From NCBI GenBank assembly GCA_026129095.1, contig JAHCIT010000001.1, forward strand, positions 310,245-374,244: a stretch of DNA of 64,000 nucleotides, given 5' to 3'. This document shows, one piece after another, positions 15,967 through 25,167 of the stretch. How positions within the stretch are numbered: the first letter of the stretch is position 1; every line of letters starts with the position of its first letter. The stretch comes from Deltaproteobacteria bacterium. Lineage in GTDB: Bacteria > JAGRBM01 > JAHCIT01. The notes beneath the pieces were generated by a model. That model ran no database searches. It was given only the letters and a program-made list of their open reading frames with translations, and was not told the DNA's origin. The position numbers were made by a program, and so were the translations under genes.

Positions 15967-16419
15967 CTAATTGCCCCCGAGGTTGTTTAATAGAAATGCG
16001 GAAAGAAGCTCCTCGTCCGATTTGGACTCTTTAGGCGCTTCGACAACCTTTTCCTCGATCACCGGCGGAGGTTTTGCCGCTTCAACTTTGGCGCTCGCAC
16101 CGGATGCCAGCGGACGGCCCAAGTACCCCTGCTCTACGTCGTAAGCAATATCCTTGTATATGCACGAGTTCATGTAGGCTTCGGCACCCATCTGCTCAAG
16201 TTGCTTGACGGTTCTTACCTTGCCGATAAGCTGGTGCGGATCGGGTGAGCCGTCCGATGTCTTGACGAACCGGTACGCTTCATCGAGCATGAACTGGACG
16301 GTGACACCGGGCGCCTTGTTCACTGTCAGCACGTTTTCGGCGATGGCGATCTTCTTGCCTTCCGACCACGTATCAATGATCTGGTTGGAGAAAAATACCG
16401 GTTTGGCTGCTGTGGACAT
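15967..16419 (-). CDS. Conserved-looking hypothetical protein
   Basis: A 150-residue protein starting MSTAAKPVFFSNQIIDTW. Its first ~100 residues read as a compact alpha/beta domain (a small beta region to about 45, then YRFVKTSDGSPDPHQLIG). An Ala/Pro/Glu/Lys-rich linker follows, then a short conserved-looking tail, EELLSAFLLNNLGGN. That layout of domain, flexible linker and terminal peptide is typical of proteins that dock to a partner through the tail. No signal peptide or membrane helix is present. An upstream in-frame Met at 16473 exists but adds an unlikely segment. I do not recognise the family. Confidence 0.7.
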   Translation of the reverse strand: MSTAAKPVFFSNQIIDTWSEGKKIAIAENVLTVNKAPGVTVQFMLDEAYRFVKTSDGSPDPHQLIGKVRTVKQLEQMGAEAYMNSCIYKDIAYDVEQGYLGRPLASGASAKVEAAKPPPVIEEKVVEAPKESKSDEELLSAFLLNNLGGN

Positions 16420-16616
16420 GATTAGGGTTGGGCCAGCTAAACCAATGTAACTGCTGGACTTTCTCAGGAACATCTATCTCTGGCGTGGACACCGTGCCCC
16501 GCCGAACGTGCCCTGTAAAGCTACTGCATGGAGCCCAAAAGGTCCAGCCGGACACGCTCCACCTTGCCACCCCTCTTGACCGGTCAGCCCCAACATGGAT
16601 ACGCGATTGGATTAGC

Positions 16617-17423
16617 ATGCCCGATTCCCGCCCCATTGGTATTTTTGATTCCGGCGTCGGCGGCCTGACGGTGCTCAAGGCACTCCGTACCCGGCTGCCG
16701 TCGGAGAGCTTTGTATACCTAGGCGACACGGCACGCGTTCCCTACGGAACCAAAAGTCCGGCAACCGTGATCCGTTACAGCCGTGAACTGGCCGGTTTGC
16801 TGCGCGACCGGAAAATAAAAGCGCTTGTCGTTGCCTGCAATACGGCAAGCGCGACCGCCATGGAAGCCCTGCGACACGATTTTTCGCTGCCGATGACAGG
16901 CGTCATTGAACCTGGTGCCGCCGCCGCGGTTGAAAGCACGAGATCCAGGTCCGTTCTGGTGCTTGCCACTCAGGCTACTGTCCAGAGTGGTGCCTATCGA
17001 AACGCCATCGCCGCACGCGATCCGGCTATCCGGATCTGGGAGCGCGCCTGTCCCCTGTTTGTCCCGCTAGCCGAGGAAGGCTGGACAGATGAAGTTGTGA
17101 CACAACTTGTCGCTGAACGTTATATCGGGGATCTCAGGCGGGATCCCATAGACACTGTGGTGCTGGGCTGCACCCATTATCCGATTCTGCGCGGCATGAT
17201 CGAGAGGGCAGTAAGGCCGGGAACAGCCATCGTCGACTCGGCTGAAACGACCTCCCGCGCCGTTGAAAAACTCCTGCGGCTGAATGCACTCGATGCGCCG
17301 CCGGGATCCTTATCTGCATGCCGTTTTCTTGTTACCGACTCTCCTGAAAGGTTTCGTTCCGTTGGCGAACGGTTCCTCGGAACTCCGCTCGCCGAAGTCG
17401 AGGAAATCCGGGTGGGCGGCTGA
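16617..17423 (+). CDS. murI: Glutamate racemase
   Basis: A 268-residue enzyme of typical MurI length. It opens PIGIFDSGVGGLTVLKAL, the substrate-binding signature, and has both catalytic cysteines: Cys74 in VVACNTASATAM and Cys185 in VLGCTHYPIL. It converts L-glutamate to D-glutamate for peptidoglycan synthesis in the cytoplasm. The frame is open upstream to 16428, but MPDSRPIGIFDSG at 16617 is the family start. It is divergent from the hypothetical gene on its left and followed after 20 bases by a membrane-protein gene, possibly co-transcribed. Confidence 0.95.
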   Translation: MPDSRPIGIFDSGVGGLTVLKALRTRLPSESFVYLGDTARVPYGTKSPATVIRYSRELAGLLRDRKIKALVVACNTASATAMEALRHDFSLPMTGVIEPGAAAAVESTRSRSVLVLATQATVQSGAYRNAIAARDPAIRIWERACPLFVPLAEEGWTDEVVTQLVAERYIGDLRRDPIDTVVLGCTHYPILRGMIERAVRPGTAIVDSAETTSRAVEKLLRLNALDAPPGSLSACRFLVTDSPERFRSVGERFLGTPLAEVEEIRVGG

Positions 17424-17443
17424 AACGAAAGCCGGATGGCGCC

Positions 17444-19264
17444 ATGGGCAAGCCGCAAAATCGTGTCACCCTTTATGCCTTCATGGCCTTCATCGCTATC
17501 GTCATTGTCACTCATCTGTGGCCGCGATTATTCGTCGGCGTGACGAGCGGTAGCCTTATCCTGCCCCTGGGTCCCGCCGACGAAGGCTACTACCTGGCTC
17601 CCATCCACCAGATCAGCCTGGAACGGACGAACTTCAACCACTCCATCTATTACGAACTCCGGCACGAGGCCGACCTGCCGGCCATGGAGGCCAACATCAA
17701 GCTGTTCGCATGGCTTTCCAGCTTGGTGCCACTCACCCTCACCCAGTTCACAACCCTGATGTACGCCATCTGTGTTGTTGTTCTGGTCCTGCTTTTCAGC
17801 TGGCTTTACTATCGTCAGACAGCCAACAGTGTCTGGACTCTGGCTCTGGTGGCAGCAGCCATTTTCGCTCATGACTATTTGATACTACGCGCACATCCGC
17901 AGGAAACTTTTCTCCAGACGTTCGGTCTTTTCGCTGATCCATTTGTTCCAAGTGCCTACCTCCCCTATATGCGCCCGATGAACCCGCAGGCCTCCAGCAT
18001 CATCTTCCTGATGCTGGCCGGCCTGATGGCGGGTTTCCTTCCGGCCGCGCCCGGTGAACGCCCCCGGACCGCTCTGGCCGCATTCGTCTCGGTAGTAATC
18101 AGCCTTCTTGTAGCCGCCCTGACGGCACTCTCTATCCATACCTGGTATTTCCTCGGTATCTACTGTTTCTCGGTTGTCGGAGTGCTTCTGGCTCTGACCT
18201 TGTTTCAGCGTGAATTCCGGTATCTGGCTCCATCAATCGGATCGGGACTGCTTACCGGGCTCGCATTTTCGCTTCCATTCATCCTTACACTGATGGACCA
18301 GGTGACCGGCAACGCTGCTCTGGATCCAGCTGCATCCGTCAATGCTGTTCCCACTCGCATGCCGGTCATCACGGGTCCCGGTTTCGTCTGTCTGCTGGTG
18401 GCGGGCTACCTCTGGAAAGAAATCCACGCCGGGAACCATCGTGCCGTACTCCCGTTTGTACTGACTGCTGCCGTCCCGGTGGCTGAAAACACCCACGTCA
18501 CCACCGGCCTGATGATAGAGCCATTTCAGGTCGGCTGGCATTATGCCCCGCCCGCATTCCTAAGTGCCGTTGCCTGGTGGGTCGGCGGTCGTGCGAGTTT
18601 CCAGGAAGAGGGTTTCTGGGGAATACGATCAAGCATCTTTATTCTGGCGGCATCTCTGCTGCTAGGAATTATCCATTTGCGGTACAGTATGCAGAATGAT
18701 TTCACGCGGTTCGGCGAAGAAGCTGGACTGGCAGCGGTTTTTGCACGTACAGAACCGCTTTCCGATGGTGAATGCGTCGTAATGGCCGGCAGCCAGGTCT
18801 CTGATCTCGTGCGTCTCTATACTCCTTGCCGGGTATACGGCCAGCCAATCGGAGTCCGCGGCATTGGCCCATCCTCCCGCAACATTGATCGCTTGCAGAG
18901 AATAGCCTCCGTATTCGGAGTGACTTTCGATGGCGCCGACGCCCAGCGGCAGTTGGCCAGTCCGTGGACCGGGTGGGGCGGACGGGATGCCCCGTTCTAT
19001 CTGTTCGGATACCGGGCACGGGACTTCCTTTTTATGGGAAGGCGAATGCTCACCGCCGAGGAACTGTCTGGATACCGCCGCCAGTATGCCGATATTACTT
19101 CCCAATGCGTCGATTACCGGGATCCGTTCCGCGTGGACTACATTATCACACTGGGCGACGAAGACGCCTATCTCCGCCCTGCACGTCTGTGCCAAGAGCT
19201 GGAGCCGGTAACCCGCTCAGGCGTTGCACGGTTGTACCGGGTAACCGACCAGATCCGCCATTAG
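17444..19264 (+). CDS. Polytopic membrane protein, possibly GT-C glycosyltransferase-like
   Basis: A 606-residue inner-membrane protein. After a first helix (about 8-25), a loop contains GPADEGYYLAPIH. An acidic pair in this first external loop, followed by aromatic residues, recalls the catalytic loop of GT-C glycosyltransferases. About nine more hydrophobic helices follow to roughly residue 415, then a soluble C-terminal domain of about 190 residues containing several Cys and ending DLYRVTDQ-like residues. I do not recognise a specific family, and the GT-C suggestion rests only on topology and the DE motif. It follows murI in the same direction and ends 2 bases before the convergent receiver gene. 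Confidence 0.7.
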   Translation: MGKPQNRVTLYAFMAFIAIVIVTHLWPRLFVGVTSGSLILPLGPADEGYYLAPIHQISLERTNFNHSIYYELRHEADLPAMEANIKLFAWLSSLVPLTLTQFTTLMYAICVVVLVLLFSWLYYRQTANSVWTLALVAAAIFAHDYLILRAHPQETFLQTFGLFADPFVPSAYLPYMRPMNPQASSIIFLMLAGLMAGFLPAAPGERPRTALAAFVSVVISLLVAALTALSIHTWYFLGIYCFSVVGVLLALTLFQREFRYLAPSIGSGLLTGLAFSLPFILTLMDQVTGNAALDPAASVNAVPTRMPVITGPGFVCLLVAGYLWKEIHAGNHRAVLPFVLTAAVPVAENTHVTTGLMIEPFQVGWHYAPPAFLSAVAWWVGGRASFQEEGFWGIRSSIFILAASLLLGIIHLRYSMQNDFTRFGEEAGLAAVFARTEPLSDGECVVMAGSQVSDLVRLYTPCRVYGQPIGVRGIGPSSRNIDRLQRIASVFGVTFDGADAQRQLASPWTGWGGRDAPFYLFGYRARDFLFMGRRMLTAEELSGYRRQYADITSQCVDYRDPFRVDYIITLGDEDAYLRPARLCQELEPVTRSGVARLYRVTDQIRH

Positions 19265-19266
19265 AC

Positions 19267-19647
19267 CTATTCCAGCTTAAGATACTGGCTGATCGCGCTC
19301 CGGAGCTGTTCTACCGTGATCGGCTTTTTAAGACACTGTGTGAAACCGGCCGATTTCCCGCCGTATTCCTCCGGGCTTCGCCCGGACACCGCGATGATCC
19401 AGACATCTTTGAGTGCCGGGTCGTTTCTGATAAGCCGAGCGGCTTCCGTGCCATCCATTCGTGGCAGGTTAATATCCATCAAAATCAGGTCTGGACTGGT
19501 ATCACGTGCCCGGTCCACAGCTTCCTGCCCGTCATAAGCGAAAACCAGATTGAGGTTATAGGGCTTTAGCGCCATCGTGTAGAACGCCTTCACAAAAGTG
19601 TGGTCATCTACAACCAGAACGGTCTTTGCGGTTGGTTTGACTGACAT
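19267..19647 (-). CDS. Single-domain response regulator (receiver)
   Basis: A 126-residue receiver starting MSVKPTAKTVLVVDDHTFV. It has the acidic pair (VVDDH), the phospho-acceptor in LILMDINLPRMDG, the Ser switch position (IIAVSGRSPEEYGG) and the conserved Lys (CLKKPI). There is no output domain. It would act by protein contact or as a phosphorelay intermediate with an unlinked kinase. The frame opens at 19713, but the residues before 19647 do not fit the domain. No kinase is adjacent. Confidence 0.88.
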   Translation of the reverse strand: MSVKPTAKTVLVVDDHTFVKAFYTMALKPYNLNLVFAYDGQEAVDRARDTSPDLILMDINLPRMDGTEAARLIRNDPALKDVWIIAVSGRSPEEYGGKSAGFTQCLKKPITVEQLRSAISQYLKLE

Positions 19648-19803
19648 CCGGCGGATCCAGGCGCAAGTATCTGTTACGGATGGCCGGAACGCAAACACAC
19701 AGCCGCATGTCACGCTCCTTCGGGCCGTCGCCGCCGAACCGAAAACGGGCTACTCTGTGGAAGTCCGAACCATTTCCATCGCGGGGCCGGGAGGAGTTGG
19801 CCG

Positions 19804-21345
19804 ATGATCGAGTTCGTACCCAAAGACAAGATTATGGATTTTGCCCGAATCATGACGACATTTCTGGGCGCAGTCGCCGTGCCGCTCGCGATCCTGTTCC
19901 TGATCCTTCTGTTCTGGGCGATACACGACATTTTCTTTCAGCGGGAACATGCCATCCGCCACAATTTTCCCGTCATCGGGTCACTCCGCTACATTCTCGA
20001 ATCGGTCGGACCGGAACTGCGCCAGTATTTCTTTAGCGATGATACGGGTGATCGTCCGATCTCACGATATGTCCGGAACTGGATCTACCGGTCGGCCAAG
20101 GGCGCAGATTCAAGCCTGCCTTTCGGCACCAAACTGGATATCAGCCAGCCCGGAACCATCCTGTTCCGTCACAGCCCATTTCCGGGGCAGGACACCATCA
20201 AGCCGGACCGGGTGCTGATCGGTCCGGGCAGGCGGCATCCCTATGCCGCACAGCGGTTCAATGTATCGGCCATGAGTTACGGCTCGCTGGGCAGAAATGC
20301 CATTCTGGCGCTGTCAATGGGTGCCAAGACTGGCGGCTTCAGCATGAACACCGGCGAAGGTGGCATCTCGCCATATCACCTTCAGGGAGGCGCGGATCTG
20401 TGCTGGCAAATCGGCACCGGCAAGTTCGGGTGCCGTACCCAGGAGGGGAACTTCTACGTGGAGCTGTTTCAGGAAAACGCCCGCCGGCCGGAGGTAAAAC
20501 TGATCGAGATCAAGCTCTCCCAGGGAGCCAAACCCGGAAAGGGCGGTGTACTGCCGCAGGCAAAGATAACCGAAGAGATCGCCCGCATCCGGAATATACC
20601 CCGGGACCGTGACTGCATTTCCCCGCCGGCTCACCGGGAATGGAATGACGTCAAGGGCTTGCTCGATTTTATCTGGATGCTGCAGGAGGAATCGGGAAAG
20701 CCCGTCGGTATTAAAATGTGCGTCGGTGATCCGGCATTCGTTGGGGAACTGGCTGATGCAATCCGGACAACCGGCCGTTCGCCAGACTTCATTACCATTG
20801 ACGGAAAAGAGGGTGGCACTGGTGCCGCACCGCTCAGCTTCTCGGACCGTGTCGGCTATCCGCTCCGTGAAGCACTGATTCTGGTTGACGACACGTTCCG
20901 CACAAAGGGAGTACGGGACAAAATCCGGCTCATCGCCTCGGCCAAGATATTCACTGGCGCAGAGCTGGCGATGGCCATTGCCCTGGGTGCAGACATGGCC
21001 CAAAGCGCCCGGGGGTTCATGCTTTCAATCGGCTGCATCCACGCGCTCCGGTGTGCCCACAATACCTGCCCAGCTGGCGTCGCCACACACCACCCCTGGC
21101 TCCAGGCGGGCCTCGACCCGTACAACAAGGCGCCACGGGTCACACGGTACCAGGCGGCCGTCATCAAGGACATGCTGGAAATTGTCCGGGCATGCGGTCT
21201 CAAATCTCCATCGGAACTGGACCGGCATCACCTGATGATGGTGGCCGAGCATACGAAGATCGTCGGATTTGACGAACTCCACCCTTCTCGCGGCCCGCGC
21301 CCTGCGGCAGTAATGCCGGAGCCACTCACCGCCGTTTCCGCCTGA
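19804..21345 (+). CDS. FMN-binding glutamate-synthase-family protein, membrane-anchored
   Basis: A 513-residue protein related to the FMN/synthase domain of the glutamate synthase large subunit (GltB) but without the glutaminase domain. A hydrophobic helix (about 17-40) anchors it. The synthase domain shows SYGSLGRNAILALS, NTGEGGISPYHLQGG and GKEGGTGAAPLSF, and the Cys triplet C411, C417 and C422 (CIHALRCAHNTC) matches the 3Fe-4S ligands of GltB. It probably transfers electrons through FMN and the iron-sulfur cluster, but the substrate is unknown because ammonia is not made by this chain. GGGAGGAG precedes the ATG. The last 20 bases overlap the convergent aminotransferase gene. Confidence 0.85.
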   Translation: MIEFVPKDKIMDFARIMTTFLGAVAVPLAILFLILLFWAIHDIFFQREHAIRHNFPVIGSLRYILESVGPELRQYFFSDDTGDRPISRYVRNWIYRSAKGADSSLPFGTKLDISQPGTILFRHSPFPGQDTIKPDRVLIGPGRRHPYAAQRFNVSAMSYGSLGRNAILALSMGAKTGGFSMNTGEGGISPYHLQGGADLCWQIGTGKFGCRTQEGNFYVELFQENARRPEVKLIEIKLSQGAKPGKGGVLPQAKITEEIARIRNIPRDRDCISPPAHREWNDVKGLLDFIWMLQEESGKPVGIKMCVGDPAFVGELADAIRTTGRSPDFITIDGKEGGTGAAPLSFSDRVGYPLREALILVDDTFRTKGVRDKIRLIASAKIFTGAELAMAIALGADMAQSARGFMLSIGCIHALRCAHNTCPAGVATHHPWLQAGLDPYNKAPRVTRYQAAVIKDMLEIVRACGLKSPSELDRHHLMMVAEHTKIVGFDELHPSRGPRPAAVMPEPLTAVSA

Positions 21346-22213
21346 TATCCCGATCAGCCCGCAGGCGATACAGCTCCAGCAGCCGCCGCGTAACGGGACG
21401 TTTTGCGAAGTTTTTTACTTTCCTGCCATCAATTGTCCGCACCGGGTAAATTTCCGAGATACTGGCAGTGAAGAACACCTCGTCTGCATCGTACAGCTCT
21501 CGCCGGCCGAAGGTTTTTTCCTTTACTGCAAGACCTGCCATCGGAGCGATATCCAGCACGATCTGTCTGGTGATACCCGGCAAAAGACCCATGCTGAGTG
21601 GCGGCGTATGCAAGGTGCGGCCTTTCACGCAGAATATCGACGCAGTGGATCCCTCAGCCACCCGCCCCTTCTCATCGACGAAAATCGCATCATCGGATTT
21701 TTGGGCCCCTGCTTCACGGAGAGCCAGAAGACTCCGGGCATAGTTGGAGAACTTCACCTTCGCCGCTCCTGCAGTGTGAAGCCCCTCGACAGTTACCGTC
21801 GAAATACCGTTCTCCTGTTTTTCCGTCACACTGGTTCCGATTGCATAGGCAATCACCAGGACCGTCGGGCGGTCGCCATGAGCTGAAAGCCCCAGTTCCC
21901 GACCGGGCCCCCGGGATATCTGGATGCGGACGAATGCATCTTCGTCCATAAGACGATTTGCCTTCAGCAGCGAACTGATCCGGCCCTCCATGGACGGGAG
22001 CAAATGAACGGCCCTGATTCCAAGAAGGTCCAGTGACGAACGAATTCGCCCCATATGTTCGTCCAGAAATGGCAAGGCGCCCCGGTAGGCACGGATCGAC
22101 TCGAACACTCCATCCCCGTACAAAAATCCGCGATCCAGCGGAGATATTGCAGCCTGGCGGACTGGGACAAGTTTTCCGTTAAGATGAAGGTACCTGGTCT
22201 TTTGTGCCGTCAT
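21326..22213 (-). CDS. pabC: Class IV aminotransferase, probable aminodeoxychorismate lyase
   Basis: A 295-residue PLP enzyme of fold type IV. It starts with LNGKLVPVRQAAISPLDRG and FLYGDGVFESIRAY, the family opening, and has the PLP lysine region AGAAKVKFSNYARS and the cofactor loop VAEGSTASIFCV. The family also includes D-amino-acid and branched-chain aminotransferases. The 4-base overlap with the upstream pabB gene argues for 4-amino-4-deoxychorismate lyase, which releases pyruvate to give p-aminobenzoate for folate. The symbol rests on that context. The C-terminus overlaps the convergent glutamate-synthase-like gene by 20 bases. Confidence 0.82.
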   Translation of the reverse strand: MTAQKTRYLHLNGKLVPVRQAAISPLDRGFLYGDGVFESIRAYRGALPFLDEHMGRIRSSLDLLGIRAVHLLPSMEGRISSLLKANRLMDEDAFVRIQISRGPGRELGLSAHGDRPTVLVIAYAIGTSVTEKQENGISTVTVEGLHTAGAAKVKFSNYARSLLALREAGAQKSDDAIFVDEKGRVAEGSTASIFCVKGRTLHTPPLSMGLLPGITRQIVLDIAPMAGLAVKEKTFGRRELYDADEVFFTASISEIYPVRTIDGRKVKNFAKRPVTRRLLELYRLRADRDIRRKRR

Positions 22214-23571
22214 GATATCTTTCGCTCCGGTTTTTCCATACGTGCAAGGGTATTCTGCAATCCTTCGAGCTTGAGCATGACCTCCGCAGCCTCCGAGTGA
22301 GGATTGCTGTCAGCGACGATTCCACCACCCGATCCAGCCGTGATCCAGTTTCCCCTGCCCATCGCCATTGCCGTACGAATCAGCATGGCGGCCTCGAAGT
22401 TCCCGTCGCGGTCGATGGCAAAGAGCGCCCCGGTGTAGAAACCCCGCGCTGAAATTTCCGTGCGGTCTATCGCCTGAATTGCGGCGCGTTTGGGAGCCCC
22501 CGTTACAGAACCGCCGGGGAACAGCGCACGAACCACGGCGGGGAACATTGCCAATCCCTTTTCCGGGAGTCTGGCCCGGACGGCCGAAACAAGATGGAAA
22601 AGGCCCGGCAGGACTTCAATCCGCTCACGTACTGGAACTTCCACCGAACCAATCGCAGCAATCTTGCCAAGATCATTGCGTTCCAGATCAACAATCATCC
22701 GGTGCTCGGCCAGCTCTTTGGGGTCAGCGAGCAGCTCTGCGGCGGTTTTCTGGTCATTCGCCATATCGCCAGTACGTCGGCGTGTGCCCTTGATGGGAAA
22801 CGTCTCGATCCACGGTCCCCGGCACCGGGCAAAACATTCGGGTGAATTGATGAGAAGGTCCCCAAAACCAAGGCTGATGTACGCCCGGTAAGGCATCGGC
22901 TGGTCCAGCGCCCACCGTTTCCAGGCTGCTTCGGCAGAACCGGCACATCTGAACCTCGCCCGTTGCGACAGGTTCACGACATAATAATCGCCGCGATAGA
23001 TCCCTTTCCGGAGGCTATCGACTCGAGCGGCGTAGTCATTCTCATGCAACTCGTAACCGTCATTCGCAGCGAGAGCCATATATTCCGGTATTGGAAGGCC
23101 CGGAAAAACAAGCGGCGGGGTATCTTCAAATGAAATACCGGTAGATAGCCGGTGCCGGTGAACGGCATGCCCCGGCTGCACCGACTCATAAAAAAATGCG
23201 AGGAGCGATGGCGTTGCAGCAGTTTTTTGCTGAAGCACGACCCCTTCTGTCTGCTCCAGAAACTCGTAACTTACTGCAAGCAGACAGCAAGGAGCCGACA
23301 GCTCTGTGGAAAGCCGGACCGCCCCCACTCCTTCAACCCGTCGTCCCTCAATGATTTTCCTGACCGCCTCAAGCGGGTCTATATCGGGAGGCGGGAGTTC
23401 CGAACTGCCTTCAAAATACCGGGTCCGGCCAGCAAACAGGAGCACCGCCCTGGGGTTTCTGAACTCAAGTGTTGCAGGCCAACCCGGCGTTAATGTGCTG
23501 GCCCGTCCGCCGTGATCAAGCAGTATCGCGTGTCCGGGCGGATGGCGGACTGCCTGATAGAGCGAATCCAC
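22210..23571 (-). CDS. pabB: Aminodeoxychorismate synthase component I
   Basis: A 453-residue chorismate-binding enzyme. The C-terminal catalytic domain carries PIKGTRRR, the Lys-containing form found in PabB, as well as ELAEHRMIVDLERNDLG and GGSVTGAPKRAAIQ. PabB aminates chorismate to 4-amino-4-deoxychorismate, using ammonia from the PabA glutaminase. No pabA is in the window; many bacteria use TrpG for that step. It starts with GTG, 8 bases after the stop of the fibronectin-III lipoprotein gene, and overlaps pabC by 4 bases, so the three genes look co-transcribed. Confidence 0.92.
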   Translation of the reverse strand: MDSLYQAVRHPPGHAILLDHGGRASTLTPGWPATLEFRNPRAVLLFAGRTRYFEGSSELPPPDIDPLEAVRKIIEGRRVEGVGAVRLSTELSAPCCLLAVSYEFLEQTEGVVLQQKTAATPSLLAFFYESVQPGHAVHRHRLSTGISFEDTPPLVFPGLPIPEYMALAANDGYELHENDYAARVDSLRKGIYRGDYYVVNLSQRARFRCAGSAEAAWKRWALDQPMPYRAYISLGFGDLLINSPECFARCRGPWIETFPIKGTRRRTGDMANDQKTAAELLADPKELAEHRMIVDLERNDLGKIAAIGSVEVPVRERIEVLPGLFHLVSAVRARLPEKGLAMFPAVVRALFPGGSVTGAPKRAAIQAIDRTEISARGFYTGALFAIDRDGNFEAAMLIRTAMAMGRGNWITAGSGGGIVADSNPHSEAAEVMLKLEGLQNTLARMEKPERKIS

Positions 23572-23579
23572 GGGGATCC

Positions 23580-25001
23580 CTACTTCAGCACTACTTCCAC
23601 CGGATCACCCGGGGCCGACTGCTGGCCGGCATAGTCTACCGCGATCAGGCGGTACCGGTAGGTTTTGCTCTTTCCCGGCTCAATGCTCCGGTCAACGTAG
23701 TAAAGCGTTTCCACGCCTGAAACCAGTTCGCTCCATGCACCAACACCGGCAAACAGCGGGATCTGCCTCTGGATGATGAACGTGAGCTTCGGATTTGGCT
23801 CAAGGCCGCGAGCATTCCATTCGAGCCGAACCTGTCCGCCCTGTGCCGCTTCCACTGTCGCCCGGAGATTCGACGGCACGGGTGGAAGTGGCCGCGTACG
23901 GGTTTCCAGCGGTGTGCTGCGGGCACTCTGGAGCCCATCGTCATCAATGGCCGAAACCGAGTAATAGTATGCAGATCCCGGAGCAAGATCGACATCGATA
24001 AACTCGGTCTTGTCAGTCATGCCGATAGGCCGGGGTTCGCGGGCTGTCACTTCCGACCGCCAGATACGATATTTGTTCACGTCGATTTCAGTATTTTTCT
24101 TCCAGTTGATCCGTGCCTGCCGAATTCCGCCCGACGGAGCTTCGACGCCCACCGGTTGCAACGGTGGCGGCTTGGTCGTGGCCTGCACGGGGACGGAGGG
24201 CTGGCCGAATGTACCGAACCGGTCGATTGCCACCACCCGGTAATGATAGGTGGTAAGATCATCGAGCGAACCCAGATCACTGCCACGGGAACCGTCAATA
24301 AATCCGGTTGAAAACCGCCCGCTGGCCCTGCCCACTTCCCGGTAATCGCCATCGCGCAGTCCTGAGCGGAATACCACATATCCTGTCACCCGGCTGTCAC
24401 TGGCAGCCCGCCATGTGATCGGAATGACACGCGGAGCATTGGAATAGGCTTTAACATCTTCGACCACAGGCGGGACGGGTGCAGTGGTCGCAGATATCCA
24501 GTTGGAACAGGCACTTTCACTCTTGTCCTCACCAAAAGAACTGACACAATAAAAATAAGTAGTGTTGTAATCGACCTCGTTGAAGAAGGATTTCTGGTCC
24601 ACATAATAGGTGGCGTGCCGGCCATTATTGGTTCCGATCCGCACACCTCCCGGACGCGCCTTGTCCCGGCGGTAAATATGATATCCGCGCAGTGCTCCAC
24701 GGGTGACCGGCTCCCAACGGAGATAAACCATCCGTTCAAGTCCGGATGTGGCTGTCACTGCCTCTGGAGGCCGGATTGCCGCCGAGGGAACCGACGGGGG
24801 CTCCTTGGGTTCGACCCGTATAGCGTCAGCCTGGGGCTGCCCTTCAGCACCTGGCTGGCCTGTTACGCCACTGGTAGACGATGATGAAGACGCAGCACCT
24901 ATTCCCTGATTACCCGCTCCGCCAGCCTGGGGAAACTGCACGCATGAAACAGTCACCAGCGTCGCAATAATTGCGAAAATCCTGAAAATCAGCCTGGGCA
25001 T
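23580..25001 (-). CDS. Fibronectin type III repeat lipoprotein
   Basis: A 473-residue predicted lipoprotein. The signal peptide MPRLIFRIFAIIATLVTVSC ends at Cys20. A Ser/Gly/Gln-rich linker follows, then about four fibronectin type III repeats of roughly 95 residues. Recognisable core strands are VYLRWEPVTRGALRGYHIYR, ITWRAASDSRVTGYVVFR, INWKKNTEIDVNKYRIWR and VRLEWNARGLEPNP. Such repeats usually mediate protein or polysaccharide contact on the outer membrane. The frame is open to 25124 but only the Met at 25001 gives a signal peptide. It precedes pabB and pabC, an unexpected pairing with no clear functional sense. Confidence 0.85.
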   Translation of the reverse strand: MPRLIFRIFAIIATLVTVSCVQFPQAGGAGNQGIGAASSSSSTSGVTGQPGAEGQPQADAIRVEPKEPPSVPSAAIRPPEAVTATSGLERMVYLRWEPVTRGALRGYHIYRRDKARPGGVRIGTNNGRHATYYVDQKSFFNEVDYNTTYFYCVSSFGEDKSESACSNWISATTAPVPPVVEDVKAYSNAPRVIPITWRAASDSRVTGYVVFRSGLRDGDYREVGRASGRFSTGFIDGSRGSDLGSLDDLTTYHYRVVAIDRFGTFGQPSVPVQATTKPPPLQPVGVEAPSGGIRQARINWKKNTEIDVNKYRIWRSEVTAREPRPIGMTDKTEFIDVDLAPGSAYYYSVSAIDDDGLQSARSTPLETRTRPLPPVPSNLRATVEAAQGGQVRLEWNARGLEPNPKLTFIIQRQIPLFAGVGAWSELVSGVETLYYVDRSIEPGKSKTYRYRLIAVDYAGQQSAPGDPVEVVLK

Positions 25002-25167
25002 CAGTATGCTCTCTCCTGCAAGCCGCGGGGTGCTCCAGCCTTCGAAACGGCCGGGGTCCGTCCGAATAGCACGGCCGGGCGCGGGGACCAACCGGATGAG
25101 GATACCCCTATTTCCGTCCGCCATGCCTGCGTGTTACAGGTTTTTTAATAAGATGAGGGCCAGTTCC

